DNA of 64,000 nucleotides, taken from assembly GCF_964355755.1 (NCBI RefSeq), contig NC_092674.1, forward strand, positions 8,687,001 to 8,751,000, in the 5' to 3' direction. Origin of the DNA: Antedon mediterranea. Taxonomy: Eukaryota > Echinodermata > Crinoidea > Comatulida > Antedonidae. Numbering within the stretch: position 1 is the first letter of the stretch; each line of letters starts with the position of its first letter. The translations under genes were made by a program, and so were the position numbers. Below the pieces are notes generated by a model. That model had not been told where the DNA came from and did not search any database. It saw nothing but the letters and a program-made list of their open reading frames with translations. This document shows positions 52,916 to 64,000 of the stretch, piece by piece.

Positions 52916-55900
52916 ATTTGTATTTTTGAGCAACTGTTTTAGCTTAATCAGATGAGGTGTGCATGTTTCAAATGAGGTCATAATTTATTAACCTACCCTG
53001 TATTTAAAGACCTTTAATAAAATCAATTAATTTTCATCTCGACGCCTGAAATTAATTATTGGTAAAACCTGTAGTACACCTGACTATTAACAGCTCAGTA
53101 CATGTGGTGTTTGCCTCCAGTAATTAAAAAGCAATTTAACAATTTAAAGTCGTTTTTTCTGATTCTTGTGTTAACATAAAAATAATTATTTGGTATACCA
53201 ATTTGTAGATTAATTATTGTGCTTCTGTAGATCAAACTAGCATGTGATATTGGTTCTTTTTTTCTTTTCTGTGCCATTGTATCTTTAGACAAGATATTCC
53301 AATTGCCTTGTCCTTCGGTTTGGACATAAATCTGTTGGTCATGTGTACATACATTGCTTGTGTGCACAATACTAAAGTACATTGTCTTTGAAAAGAGAAG
53401 TGGTCGCACTCTGTGCGCTGATCATGGTCCTGTATACTTGGCCCTCTAGGATTTAGTACATACTAAAGAAGTCACCCAGAAAGAAAATAAAGTAGAAATA
53501 AAATTATTGGAATTGATGATACATCAAAATATCTCTGTCTATAAATTAATTCCAAGTTTTTTTTTCTACTCTACTTTACTGTAAAATAAGATAATGTCAT
53601 TTTTCCGCATTTTTAAAGACAGTCTATTAAATGTTTAAAACCATTACAGTTTCCTGGAAAACTCAAAACCACATGGGACTGTTTTTAAATCTTTCTGTTT
53701 TATTTTATTTGATGGTCGGAACAGAACAGTACAGTAAGGTTATTAATGTTCCAATGGCAGGGTAATTATCTTGGTCACGTTAGCATCTACATCCTGAATT
53801 GGATTTCAAAACAGCAACAATATTTTGAGGTCACCAAATAAACCCATATGTTAAAATACAGTACAGCATATGATGGCTTATTGTGGTGAATGAGTGATTA
53901 CCAGGGCGTTTTTCTATTTACGATGACCAAACTAGTACTGTACGTCATGTTAGTACATTGTGCACATGCCGGAATATTTCTCACTCCTCAACACAGGTTC
54001 CATGGATTCTAGGTCCAATGACGACTGGCAACACATTAATTGACCTAGGTTGTTGGTCTGCCTAATATTGTGTACTGTACAGGATTTATTAGAATTTCAA
54101 TCAATTGGGGACCTTGGGTCCTGCAAAGGATCTGGTTTTTTCTCTTCCTACAGTACAGTAATAGTAATACAGAAAATATTCTGATTCATTTTTCTTGGCA
54201 GCTGATTTTACTGTATCTCACTAGTAATTGCCAAAAAATCTTAAACTGTATAGGATTCATGGTTCATTAAAACTCAGAGGAGACATTGGTGATAAATTAA
54301 CTTTATACAGTACAATCACAGACAAGTGAAAGCTGTGAGATAGTGACCACAGAAATGCAGACTTCAATTACCTGCTGGTATAGTACTCCTTTAAATAGCT
54401 GCAGAATGTTATAAACATTCCAATGTTTTTAAATTAATTTGATAAATGACCAATGGCTAAATAAAATAGATTAATGCACATTTTTCCAGACCTACAGAAA
54501 ACATTAGAAACTTTACATCATAGTCGTAATAAATAGAATAGGTGGCAACTTTCAATGTTGTTGGTTTTGATGAAATAAAAAGAAAAAATATTTTAAAAAA
54601 AAGAATAAAACATTTTAATGAAATTTTCACATAGTCTGATCAAATGATGTGATGATAAGAACGAATAAAATCATTAAATTGTTGTTTGTACCAGTACAGT
54701 ACTAACTGTATTAGTATCGGCCATTGGTGGTGCTAGCGAGATGCTAACTTCCTTCTCCCTCTTCTCCAACTCTAGTCTATTCCTTCATTAAACATACAGT
54801 ACAATATTGTATGCCGAGGGCTTTAGAAACTTTAACATAGTGCCAGTACATTAACCTGTGCTGGATGCGTACACTGAACTGAATACCGTACTTTAGACTG
54901 TAGCTGCTATTTAAGGGCTAAACATACTTTTTAAATTCACAATGCTACAGTATGTTTGAGTTGGCCGATTGCCTGTTTCTTGTTTTCAAGGTCATCGACC
55001 GTTTTGAAGTTTGTGTTTTGTTCATTCCATTCCAGCCACCAGCACATTAGGATAACTTGAACTGGATGTGGTTAATGTGTTCAGGACAGACTAAAACAAG
55101 ATGTTTGTTTGTATATTTTTGTTACCCCATGATAATTCCTTTGGCAAATAAATATTGTGGGAAAAAGTGTGTGTGTTTACAGTACTGATCAGAGGTAAAA
55201 GTAGTTGACAGAAGTTGCTGAAGAGAGTGAACACAAATTTTAAACTATAAAACATTTCAATACACTTTAAAAAAAAAATCTTATATTGATTGATCGATTG
55301 GTGTTTATTTCAGTTATCTGCAAAGTAAATTATTGCCTATACTGTAGGTAACCACCACAAGTTTGTAAATTTTACAAACATAATGAAACAATTGTATGTA
55401 GAGTGTGAAAGGATTCTGTAGGCTGGCAAAAACACTTTTACAATACTGACTGCATTTTCTGTGTGAAACGTACACTACCCTACCCAATTTGGATGTTACG
55501 CAACGATGTTCTATACAACAAAAGTAAGTTGCCACATCAAAACTGGCAGTTCAGATGAACTGTCGTCTTGTAACAGTACAGTAATGTGTATTGACAAACT
55601 CATGTTTATAAATATTTTCAGTAGTTTACTGTACACTATCCTAGTGGGTAATTTTTGTTGATTATAGATTTTGTTTACTGATACAGTATACAAATTTAAA
55701 AGAGATTACTATACTAATACTACTATGTTAATCAAACTATTATTGGCTAGGTGAATTCATTAACCTAAAAATGTAGTTTATTATCGCACACAATGACATT
55801 CTGGTTTCTACTGGAAGTTTAATGTGATTTGTTAACCCATTTTATAGTGTTCCCAAATGACTAAATGGTCGTTTAAGATTGTCTTAGCAGAATAACCTGT

Positions 55901-56697
55901 GATTTGTATGTCAATACATAATAAGGTACTGTAAACGGTAAACAATGTATTCAAATTAATAGCATGAATTATTCCTGATAATAATGTATCTAAATTAGTG
56001 AGCCTCATGAATAATTCATGAGTTTTTAAAAGTAATTATCTGTAGTGAGAACACCTTCTTTGATCTAACCGATGAGATTGTTCTTTTTGGAGATATTGTT
56101 GTTTTGTGGTTACTTTACATGTAAAAACGACTTCAGATTTTATCAGTAATAATGTAAGCTCCTAAAAGTATTACTTTAATTAAGACCTGAATATTTTTTC
56201 ATTCTTTAATTTTAATCTGTCTTATTGCCTTATTCCTTAAAATGCATGCATAATTCAATGTATAATTCATGATTTAATTTGAAAAATTTGTATTACTTGC
56301 TTTCAGTACAATACTATATTACTTCAATACTACCAAGGGAACTATAACTTGGTATAAGATTATGTCATTGTATTGTTCTAATCAGGAGCTAAATGAATGC
56401 ATTATGACAAGAAGTGGTTTCCGTTTTGGATAAAAGGACTTGATGAAAGATGGAAATTTACATTGTCTACCGGTAATTCTTTTAATAGACTGCAGTACTT
56501 CCACTCGACCATAGGAAACAATTTATTTTTGAATAATGGAAGCTTTTTTCGTGTAGCTTTATCAATGAAGTTAATAAATTATGCATGCAATAATTATAAT
56601 TATGAATTTTTTAAATTCTCCATCAATTATCTATTGTTAGTACCATTAATTTAATTTTGGGAGATTACCATAAGTACTATGAGTTGGACTATATGCA
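52916..56697. other. Anonymous AT-rich sequence
   Basis: No gene, RNA or complete element recognised. The words TACAGTA, GTACAGTAC and TACTGTA are frequent (for example near 53722, 53856, 54071, 54148, 54305, 54690). Confidence 0.4.
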
Positions 56698-56705
56698 TGA
56701 TTTTG

Positions 56706-57440
56706 GGGTATTGCTATAAAACACCGCAAACCCCGCAAACCCCCGCAAACCTCCAAAAAAAACATAGCAAACCCCATCGAACCAACATAAAAGTGATTGA
56801 ATCATGTACAGTAGTGTACAACCCACTGGGTATATCCATGTAAAATAATACATTTTTACTGTTAACTGATTATTTTTGGGGTAAAACATCATTTTTTGGT
56901 CAAAAATGATTGCTAAACCCTGCAAACCTCCAAAAAAATATAGCAAACCCCATCGAACCAACATAAAAGTGATTGAATCATGTAGTGTACAACCCACTGG
57001 GTATATCCATGTAAAAAAAATATTAAATTTCTACTGTTAACTACTTATTTTTGGGGTAAAACATCATTTTTTGGTCAAAAATGATTGCTAATTTTTAACC
57101 AAAAAATTATGTTTTATTCCCAAAAATAAGTAGTTAACAGTAGAAATTTAATAATTTATATACCGAGTGGGTCGTACACTACATTATTCAATCAGTTTTA
57201 CAGTATGTTGGTTCGGTGGGGTTTGCTATGGTTTTTTGGAGGTTTGCAGGGTTTAGCAATCATTTTTGACCAAAAAATTATTTTTTACCCCAAAAATAAG
57301 TTGTTAACAGTAGAAATTTAATTTTTTTTTTTACATTGATATACCCAGTGGGTTGTACACTACATGATTCAATCACTTTTATGTTTGTTCGATGGGGTTT
57401 GCTATGTTTTTTTGGAGGTTTGCGGTGTTTAGCAATACCC
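56706..57440. mobile_element. hAT-like foldback element built of four units
   Basis: Ends GGGTATTGCTA and TAGCAATACCC with an exact 8-bp TGATTTTG duplication at 56698-56705 and 57441-57448; 8 bp is typical of hAT elements. Inside are four diverged units of about 185 bp, two in each orientation, each with CTCCAAAAAAA-type, ACAACCCACTGGGTATATCC and TTTTTGGGGTAAAACATCAT words. The minus-strand frame 56997-56689 reads the repeat and is not a gene. Confidence 0.85.
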
Positions 57441-57544
57441 TGATTTTGTGTTCAATCTAACAATTAATATTCTGTCAAAAATAGATAACAAGTAGTTCAT
57501 GAATGTTATTTTCCTCTTTTAAGGAGAAATACTGTATGTTTAAC

Positions 57545-58018
57545 ACTACGACCAACCCATATTATATTAAGGGACACTTTGTTGGGTCCTGAAAGTGTCC
57601 CATTGATTGTACATAAAGTACTAGTAGTATATTATAATTGGTTTCTTTGTTTTCTTTATTGTTCCTTATAAAGCCAGGTCAAATATTTCAAATTTCATTA
57701 ATTGAACGAAAATGTTAAATGAACAAAATAATATCAAAATCTCCTTTGATGAATAAACATATTAATATTATATTACCATACAATCTGCTCAGTATTTTGA
57801 GTACCAGTGGGTACCACCCACATACAGTAAAGTACTAGTACACACAATCGCCAAATCAATTGCTTGATCAATAATGTCCACTTTACTGGCGTCTCGATGT
57901 ATCTCTTTTTTTATATTATTGAAATAAAATGAGACAAACTTATCTGTCCAATATAAGTTATAATATAACCCCTATTGAAGAGTCACCTTCAGGACCCAAC
58001 AAAGTTGGTTGTAGTGTT
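57545..58018. mobile_element. MITE with CACTACNACCAAC ends
   Basis: Left CACTACGACCAAC and right GTTGGTTGTAGTG, with TTAA or TTTAA just outside. A second inverted pair, GTTGGGTCCTGAAAGTG and CTTCAGGACCCAACAAAG, lies inside the ends. Non-coding. Confidence 0.65.
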
Positions 58019-58029
58019 TAAACATAGAG

Positions 58030-61000
58030 TATTGCTCACCCTTGTTTATTTCATGTTATATTTTAAACAATGAATGAATGAAAACAGAGGTTCAATTGAA
58101 ATATTGTGAGACTTATACAAAGCAAGTTCCGGGATGTTATCAGCAATTGGGATAATTGCACGTTTGGTGGAAGATGAGAGATGACTAGAAATTTAAGGAC
58201 TTAAGACTGTTCAGTGCAAAAGTAATTTTGTAAAAACATGTGTGAATGCGAAAAAATCTGTTTAACATGAAAAAAAATGTGTCTACCTGTATTTACTAAA
58301 GACATTTTTTGCCAAAAATACTCTACTGAAATTAACAATTTGAGAACTACAGTATGTGGTGTTTTTTTCCAGATTTCTGCTTGATTTCTCTTCAGTAATT
58401 TTGAAAAAAATTAATTGACATTTACACTGCAAATTCCACAACCTTAATTTATAAAAGGTGAAGGTCAAATGTCAAACATATGGTTTGTGTTTTAAAATAC
58501 CAATAACTTTATGATGTAAATTTTACATGCATTCATAAAATAATATTCTCACACTTATTAAATGTTTACGTGGTTAAACACGCTCTGTAACATGTTGGAA
58601 TAATTTTATTTTTGAGGAACTTTACACAGGTTGTCTAGTTCCTACATCACATGGTTGTGGTCAGCAAAAAAGTGTTTTCTTCTAAACCGATTTTGGTTCA
58701 GTAGTTTAAACCAAGATGGCGTGGTAGCTTGTTATACTACAGCAAAAATGTGTCCATTAGATGACCGAGTTCTGTGCACTGGCCGCAAATTGAGACAGTG
58801 GTTGCATTGCACCAAAAAATATCTCCATGGAAACCAGTTTAATAGTTAAAACCATTTTAAACATGGTTTATGATTTTTATGTGGACTAACAGTTTTAAAA
58901 GCTCATTCTCCTGCTCAATTGAAACAGGCCCAAACAAAATTCGTTAGTATGTATTTTCTGTAATTAAATAAAATATGTAAAGTACAATAGTAACCTCTTG
59001 ATTTATCACTCATATTCATTAACATAATCTTCAATATGACATTAGTTGCGTTAATGTTGTCTGAGTCATAGCTTTTAAAATACAAATTGTGAATATTGTG
59101 ATAAAATCGCTATTCAGACTTTATAGTTGACAGTCTCTTGTAAACGTTATTGATGTCTAGCTTGTTGAATTACTGAAATAATTTTCTGTCTCAATAAAAT
59201 TGTTCAATTTCATTTTGCTTTTTTTTTACATACAGTTACATAATAAATGCAGTCTGGTCTGAATGAAATTCACATTCAAACACGTATACTTTACTTCAAT
59301 CTCATCAAATTTCATTCAAGTCATTAGCAAATCCTGTGGAATTGAGGGTAACACAGTAACACACTACTTATGGCGCAATTTTTATCTGCAGTGAACAAGT
59401 CAAAACATAAAAAAAGAGCCAACCGCCTGTCTTTTATTCGGACACGTTTATCATTTAATGCACAAGAGAGCCAAAATATCTACTTATCATGTCGCCCAAC
59501 TATTACTATCCGTAGAACCCTTTTAAGGGGACATTTTGGGACAAAAAAAAGTGCCCACTTAAGGCCAATTTACTTTTAAAATCCTTAGCTTGTCTCACAT
59601 AGAATCTGTATCTATCCTGAGCGAAAACCGTCGCCGTTCCTTGTTGTGCATAAATGGTCATAAGAACATACCGTAGATTCTATAATTTCACTGTTACCGC
59701 TCATCTGTGTTAAATTGGCTTTAGAAGTTTCACTTGAGTAGGGGTTGGCCATAAAAGTGTTAAAAATTGCTCCTCTTTCGTTTCACACTAAATAGAGTTG
59801 TGCAAAAGGAGTGCTTCTCTACTGTATACACTATTGTCATGATCTCATATTTTGATATAATTTTGTATCAATTTAACTCCAAAAACAATGATAGCAAATT
59901 TTGCCATTCCTGACATTGTTTCTGTAAATGGTTACTATGGTAACCTCCCTTCAGGCAACAGTACCTGCTTGGACAGCTTACAGTGAAATTAAATCCATGG
60001 CATTTTTTTTTTGAAATTACAATTTTTGGTTTCTTTTGAGCACCTGTTTATGAAATCTTGTATCAGAATATAATTTTCATATTGAATATTTTATATATAG
60101 CACCGATATTAGGTACATTCATATTGCCAATAACGATGCTTTTGCATAACTGAAATTACTTCTACCTTATTATAAGTACTGTAGGTTATATTGTAAATAA
60201 TAGACAATTTACTGCTAAGAAGTCTCTGGAGTAAATGTACTAGGAATGTAATGATGCACTAGCTAGCGTTCTAGACGCAATAACTTTTTAACTCGCAAAT
60301 GTATACCCGAAACATGGTGGACAGATGAAACAAAACGCCCTTCATTCAAAAACATTTTGCATTACAATAATGACCAACTATTTTTTGGTAGCGAGATTAC
60401 ACTATTGTTGGTAGTGTAATCTACAGCATGGCCAGTTTTACAGTATATTATTATGAGTATGTCTAGTTGATTGAAAGTTAATATTTTAACTAGGGCGCAA
60501 ATTGGCATAAGCAGTAGACACCATGCACGTCAAACTCTGCATCGCTACAGTAGGTGTTTGGAAAGTTAAATGGCACAGAATGGTTGTGATACATTTTTTT
60601 AGCAGTACTGTACAGTACAGACTAGTAGACAATTTTACTCTATTGTCTCTTTATCTTAAATCATCTTTATCTTAAATCATCTTTATCATCATCATCTTTA
60701 TTATCATCAGTTCAGTTTTCTTAGAATTATTTCCATGTCCTATACACAGCCGTTGTGAGCAATATGTAAATAATATATTCTGTATATAAACATATCATGT
60801 AGAGTTGTGTTGGATGGTTTACAAGACACCTGTAGACATGCACAAATTCTCACCTGTGACAGGTGTGTCAGGGGTCATTAGCGGTATACACTTAAAACCG
60901 TCCATCCATTTATTGCTTTTAATGTCGTTAAATGGTACTTGCAATTGAAGATGCGCAATCCACATTTTGAAAAGATGTAAACTATGCATGGAAAAATAAT

Positions 61001-61128
61001 AAGGATTGTTAATTATTTGATGTTGATTATTATATTATACAATTACAAATAAAGAAGAAAATATTCAAGTTCAGTGATATATTTCTTAACAGGCATTGTA
61101 CAGTGGAAATGAGGATGCTAACTGTATA
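58030..61128. other. Anonymous sequence
   Basis: No gene recognised. The 69-codon frame at 59370-59579 has no recognisable domain. A TTATCTTAAATCATCTTTATC simple repeat lies at about 60648-60705. Confidence 0.4.
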
Positions 61129-61130
61129 TA

Positions 61131-61288
61131 AAGCTCTGTCTACATTATTAAACTATTTTGACAAAAAAGGTGTGATATGCTCAAATACCTGTACAGTATG
61201 GTACTGGTAGTGATATGACATCATCATGTCCATAATGGGCATGTCATATTTTTTTGTCACATAAAGTTTGATAGTATAGACAGAGCTT
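61131..61288. mobile_element. MITE copy 4 of the AAGCTCTGTCTACA family
   Basis: Complete palindromic element, AAGCTCTGTCTACATTATTA to its near reverse complement GATAGTATAGACAGAGCTT, with TA at both sides (61129-61130, 61289-61290). The interior shares TGATATGACATCATCATGTC with the 5033 copy. Confidence 0.85.
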
Positions 61289-61290
61289 TA

Positions 61291-64000
61291 GAGTAAATCT
61301 TAAAAAACCCTTAAATAAACCATGATTGAGTTATAGTTAGTTATCTAATCTTAGTAAAATTATATTAATATTATTTTAAAAAAATTTACAATTTAGTAGC
61401 TTCAGATTTTTATAAATTGATACCATTTTAATAATCAGAAAAATTTAAATCATTAATATATTAAGGAATTTATTGTTATTTTACTTGAATGAAAGTTTTG
61501 TTCAAGTTTGTGATAAAGAAAGAAATTTGATACAATTGCGATTTGTTATATAATGCATTCCTCGATTAAAATGGTATTCCCTTAGTCCGTTGTCATGGTA
61601 ATTGACTAGACTATTTCCCAGACTGCTTCCGTTATATCTCTATGTCATTTGAATGTCCCTTTTGAGCATTTTGTCTTTAGACAGGGTTGCTATAGACAAT
61701 TATTTATCTTCAGTCTTTGTTGACTGGTCAACTTTAAACATTTTACTTTACTAATTTGTGACTTTACTGTACATCCCAATATTGAGATTTCAAGTTTTTT
61801 GTTGAATTTAGATTCAAAATTTGTACCTAAAAAATCAATAATTTTCATGTAATCAATATCCAATCTGAAAAAACATTGACAAAAAATACAATAGAATGTG
61901 AAACACTGTAATTGTGAAAATGTTCAAATTACACAGTATCTTTTAGGACCACTATACTTCATACCATTTAAATCATATGTACAGTATAAGAAAAAAGTAT
62001 AAAACCAACAGGAATAAACATATTGTCACTCAATATAACCAATTTCATGTCATTTAATTTTAATTCTTTATTCCGATTTTAATGCCTTTTTTATTCACTT
62101 TTTGAGAACCATGATACAGTGGTACTTGAAGTAATGCAGCAGTACCTGTACTAGAAAGATGAAGGGAAATACTTTGGAAATGGACCTGACAACATGGTTG
62201 ACACAGCTTGGATTACCATAAGTTGGCTTAAGGGGATCAGGTGAACACAGCACATTCCTTTTCCAAGGACACATTTTAGCCTAGGCTAGCCAATAAGCTA
62301 CTGTCTGGAAACAGAGAATTTTATGAAATTACTTTGTTGTGAAGAATTTGTATAAACTTTAAAAATAGTTTATTCAATCAATTATTTTAACATCTCCAAT
62401 ACAATATCGGTAATTATCTTCTCTGGTCTAGTGGTGAAGGTGCTCACCAAAAGTCAGAAGTCAAAAGTTTAAGTCCAAACAGAGGATTTGTAAAGAATTA
62501 GTTAAAATTGAATTTATGATTGAATATATTAAATGATTAAAATAGCTATGTTTGTTTGCATGCTCTATCGAGTTATACAGTCAAGTAGGTACAGTACATA
62601 AGGTTTTTATTGTAACTGTACTACACTAGTTTAACAACATGGAGTTACTGTACTATACTGTATAATCAGTAACTCTGGTATGGTTTATTAGTTCATTGTA
62701 AATTCATTCTATGCAATTCTAGTGTGTGTAGGACATACTTTGTTAATGTTACAGAAAAGTTCCGAACTGGAAATTTAGGATGGATATGTTTAGTACAATA
62801 CAGTAGCTTTGATATATAGATGATCTCAGATATATGATTGTCAATCACTGTAAATCCTGGGGGATTAGTGGTCGAGAGGAAGACAATGTGAACTTTGGTC
62901 GATATTGTATGGCCGAACTATAACCTTAAATAAACTATAGTAACATTTTTCTTTCTGTCAAAAATTCTATTAATATAATTTGCCATCTTGATTCAATGGC
63001 AGATTTGGAAATATTAGCTTACACAGTACTGTAGTACTGTACGTTATAAAAGTTAATGCCTAATATGGTATACTATTAGTGTATATTAAAGTAAAGTGTG
63101 TTAGGTGAAACATTAGTAATGTTCCGGCTTAACCACACACAGGACATGTATGGGTTTTAAATCCATAATTAAACGGATAATGGGAGACTGTAATAAATAA
63201 CTATTTATGGACAGGATTTGTACTTTACAATATATTATTTCTTGGAAAGGATATTAAAAAAAATGTACACAGTAGTTCCATTAATTTGGAAATAAGAAAA
63301 CTAAAAATGAAAACATTTTTTAAATTTAACAATTTAAAAAAAAAAATACTGACTAAATAGTTTTAAGATTAAGAAATGAGTCCAAAAGGAGACTACTATA
63401 AACAATGGAAGTAGTGAGACGTTATTTAATTTATTATATTACTGTACATAGCCTATGTAAATAGGTGAACTTGATTGGATGAAACTGCATCACTACTGCT
63501 GCAAAATCGTAAATCGTATATTTCCTCGAGTACAATGATATTAACTGAGTAATTTTAGCGTGATTATCGTGTCCCTGTCAATCATTGAACATATAAAATT
63601 CAGTAAATTTTGGAGGAGTTTGATATTCACTATAAAATTTGCGTGTGGCAACACTCACGTTTTACACGCCACGCCATGTATCTTGCTTGAAGAAATTTTT
63701 TTGTTATGCGCCCTCTATAGATCTGACAAAAGACTGTTTGTGATTGGTCAATACTAAAACTCACAGTACTAACCTGGCACGCGTGACGCGCTGAACATCC
63801 GGTGAATTATATTTCCCTCGAGCAAAATATCATTCCCTCAGGGATGTCAAATCTTATATTTTACCGTTAAGCAGGCAATATCTGTATAATTATTAATAAT
63901 TTATAATGTATAAAGTGATACGTCTGACAAGAAATCTTTACTGTATCTTTTTTTTTATGACTGTGTCATTGCAATTTTTTGCATAAACAGGCAAAGATTC
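61291..64000. other. Anonymous sequence to the window end, with one SINE-like head
   Basis: A tRNA-like head with TGGTCTAGTGGTGAAGGTGC and AAAGTTTAAGTCC lies at about 62424-62485 (weak SINE call). Nothing else is recognised. No poly(A) signal or exon could be tied to a gene. Confidence 0.35.

Noticed and set aside
52687-52942. Two overlapping Ser/Pro/Leu/Tyr-repeat frames
   Set aside because: Produced by a CCTCCCTACAGTA minisatellite.
56689-56997. 102-codon minus-strand frame
   Set aside because: Reads across two repeat units of a foldback element; the repeated peptide pattern reflects the DNA repeat.
59370-59579. 69-codon basic frame
   Set aside because: No domain, no splice context and repeat-like sequence near AGGGGACATTTTGGGACA; not supported as a gene.

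Overview
This is a eukaryotic nuclear window from an animal. It has GT-AG introns of about 100 bp to 4.7 kb, AT-rich spacers and many transposons. The repeat mix suggests a marine invertebrate deuterostome, possibly an echinoderm: tRNA-derived SINEs, an animal LINE, palindromic MITEs, and recurring GGCCTAG-type and TACAGTAC-type words. That placement is inference; no species can be read from the sequence.

The core is a RanBP2/Nup358 nucleoporin locus on the + strand. Copy A (5627-24498) is the best preserved. I could join 23 exons with correct GT-AG junctions and consistent codon phase into 2341 codons. The order is N-terminal helical solenoid, coiled coil, FG-type region, one SUMO-ligase internal repeat (IR), RanBD1, zinc finger 1, zinc finger 2, RanBD2, acidic linker and RanBD3. 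About 150 N-terminal residues lie outside what I can identify. There is no cyclophilin domain.

Two further, tandemly duplicated units follow (B about 26.2-37.3 kb, C about 37.4-47.5 kb). In each, RanBP2 pieces are joined to a TRIM-type RING/B-box/coiled-coil gene. Unit B has a TRIM coding region fused inside one exon to a degenerate RanBD, then extra zinc-finger exons, and is broken by frameshift, splice-site loss and a LINE. Unit C starts with a 727-codon open exon in which a complete RING, two B-boxes and a coiled coil run in frame into the RanBP2 FG region. It splices on to the SUMO-ligase IR exon and half of RanBD1, giving a predicted 956-residue TRIM::RanBP2 chimera. More broken RanBP2 and TRIM-RanBD pieces lie downstream. 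This chimera, with ubiquitin-ligase and SUMO-ligase modules in one reading frame, is the most notable feature of the window.

Outside the genes: the first 5 kb hold several DNA transposons. The large intron at 8768-13504 holds a 3.2-kb Harbinger-like element with a nested, internally deleted LTR retroelement, then an 80-bp minisatellite. A foldback element carrying a RING/B-box fragment sits in the probable 5'UTR intron of unit C. The region 47.5-64 kb has no recognisable coding gene; it has a possible TATA-less promoter near 50 kb, a hAT-like foldback element and MITEs. All calls come from reading the sequence without database searches.
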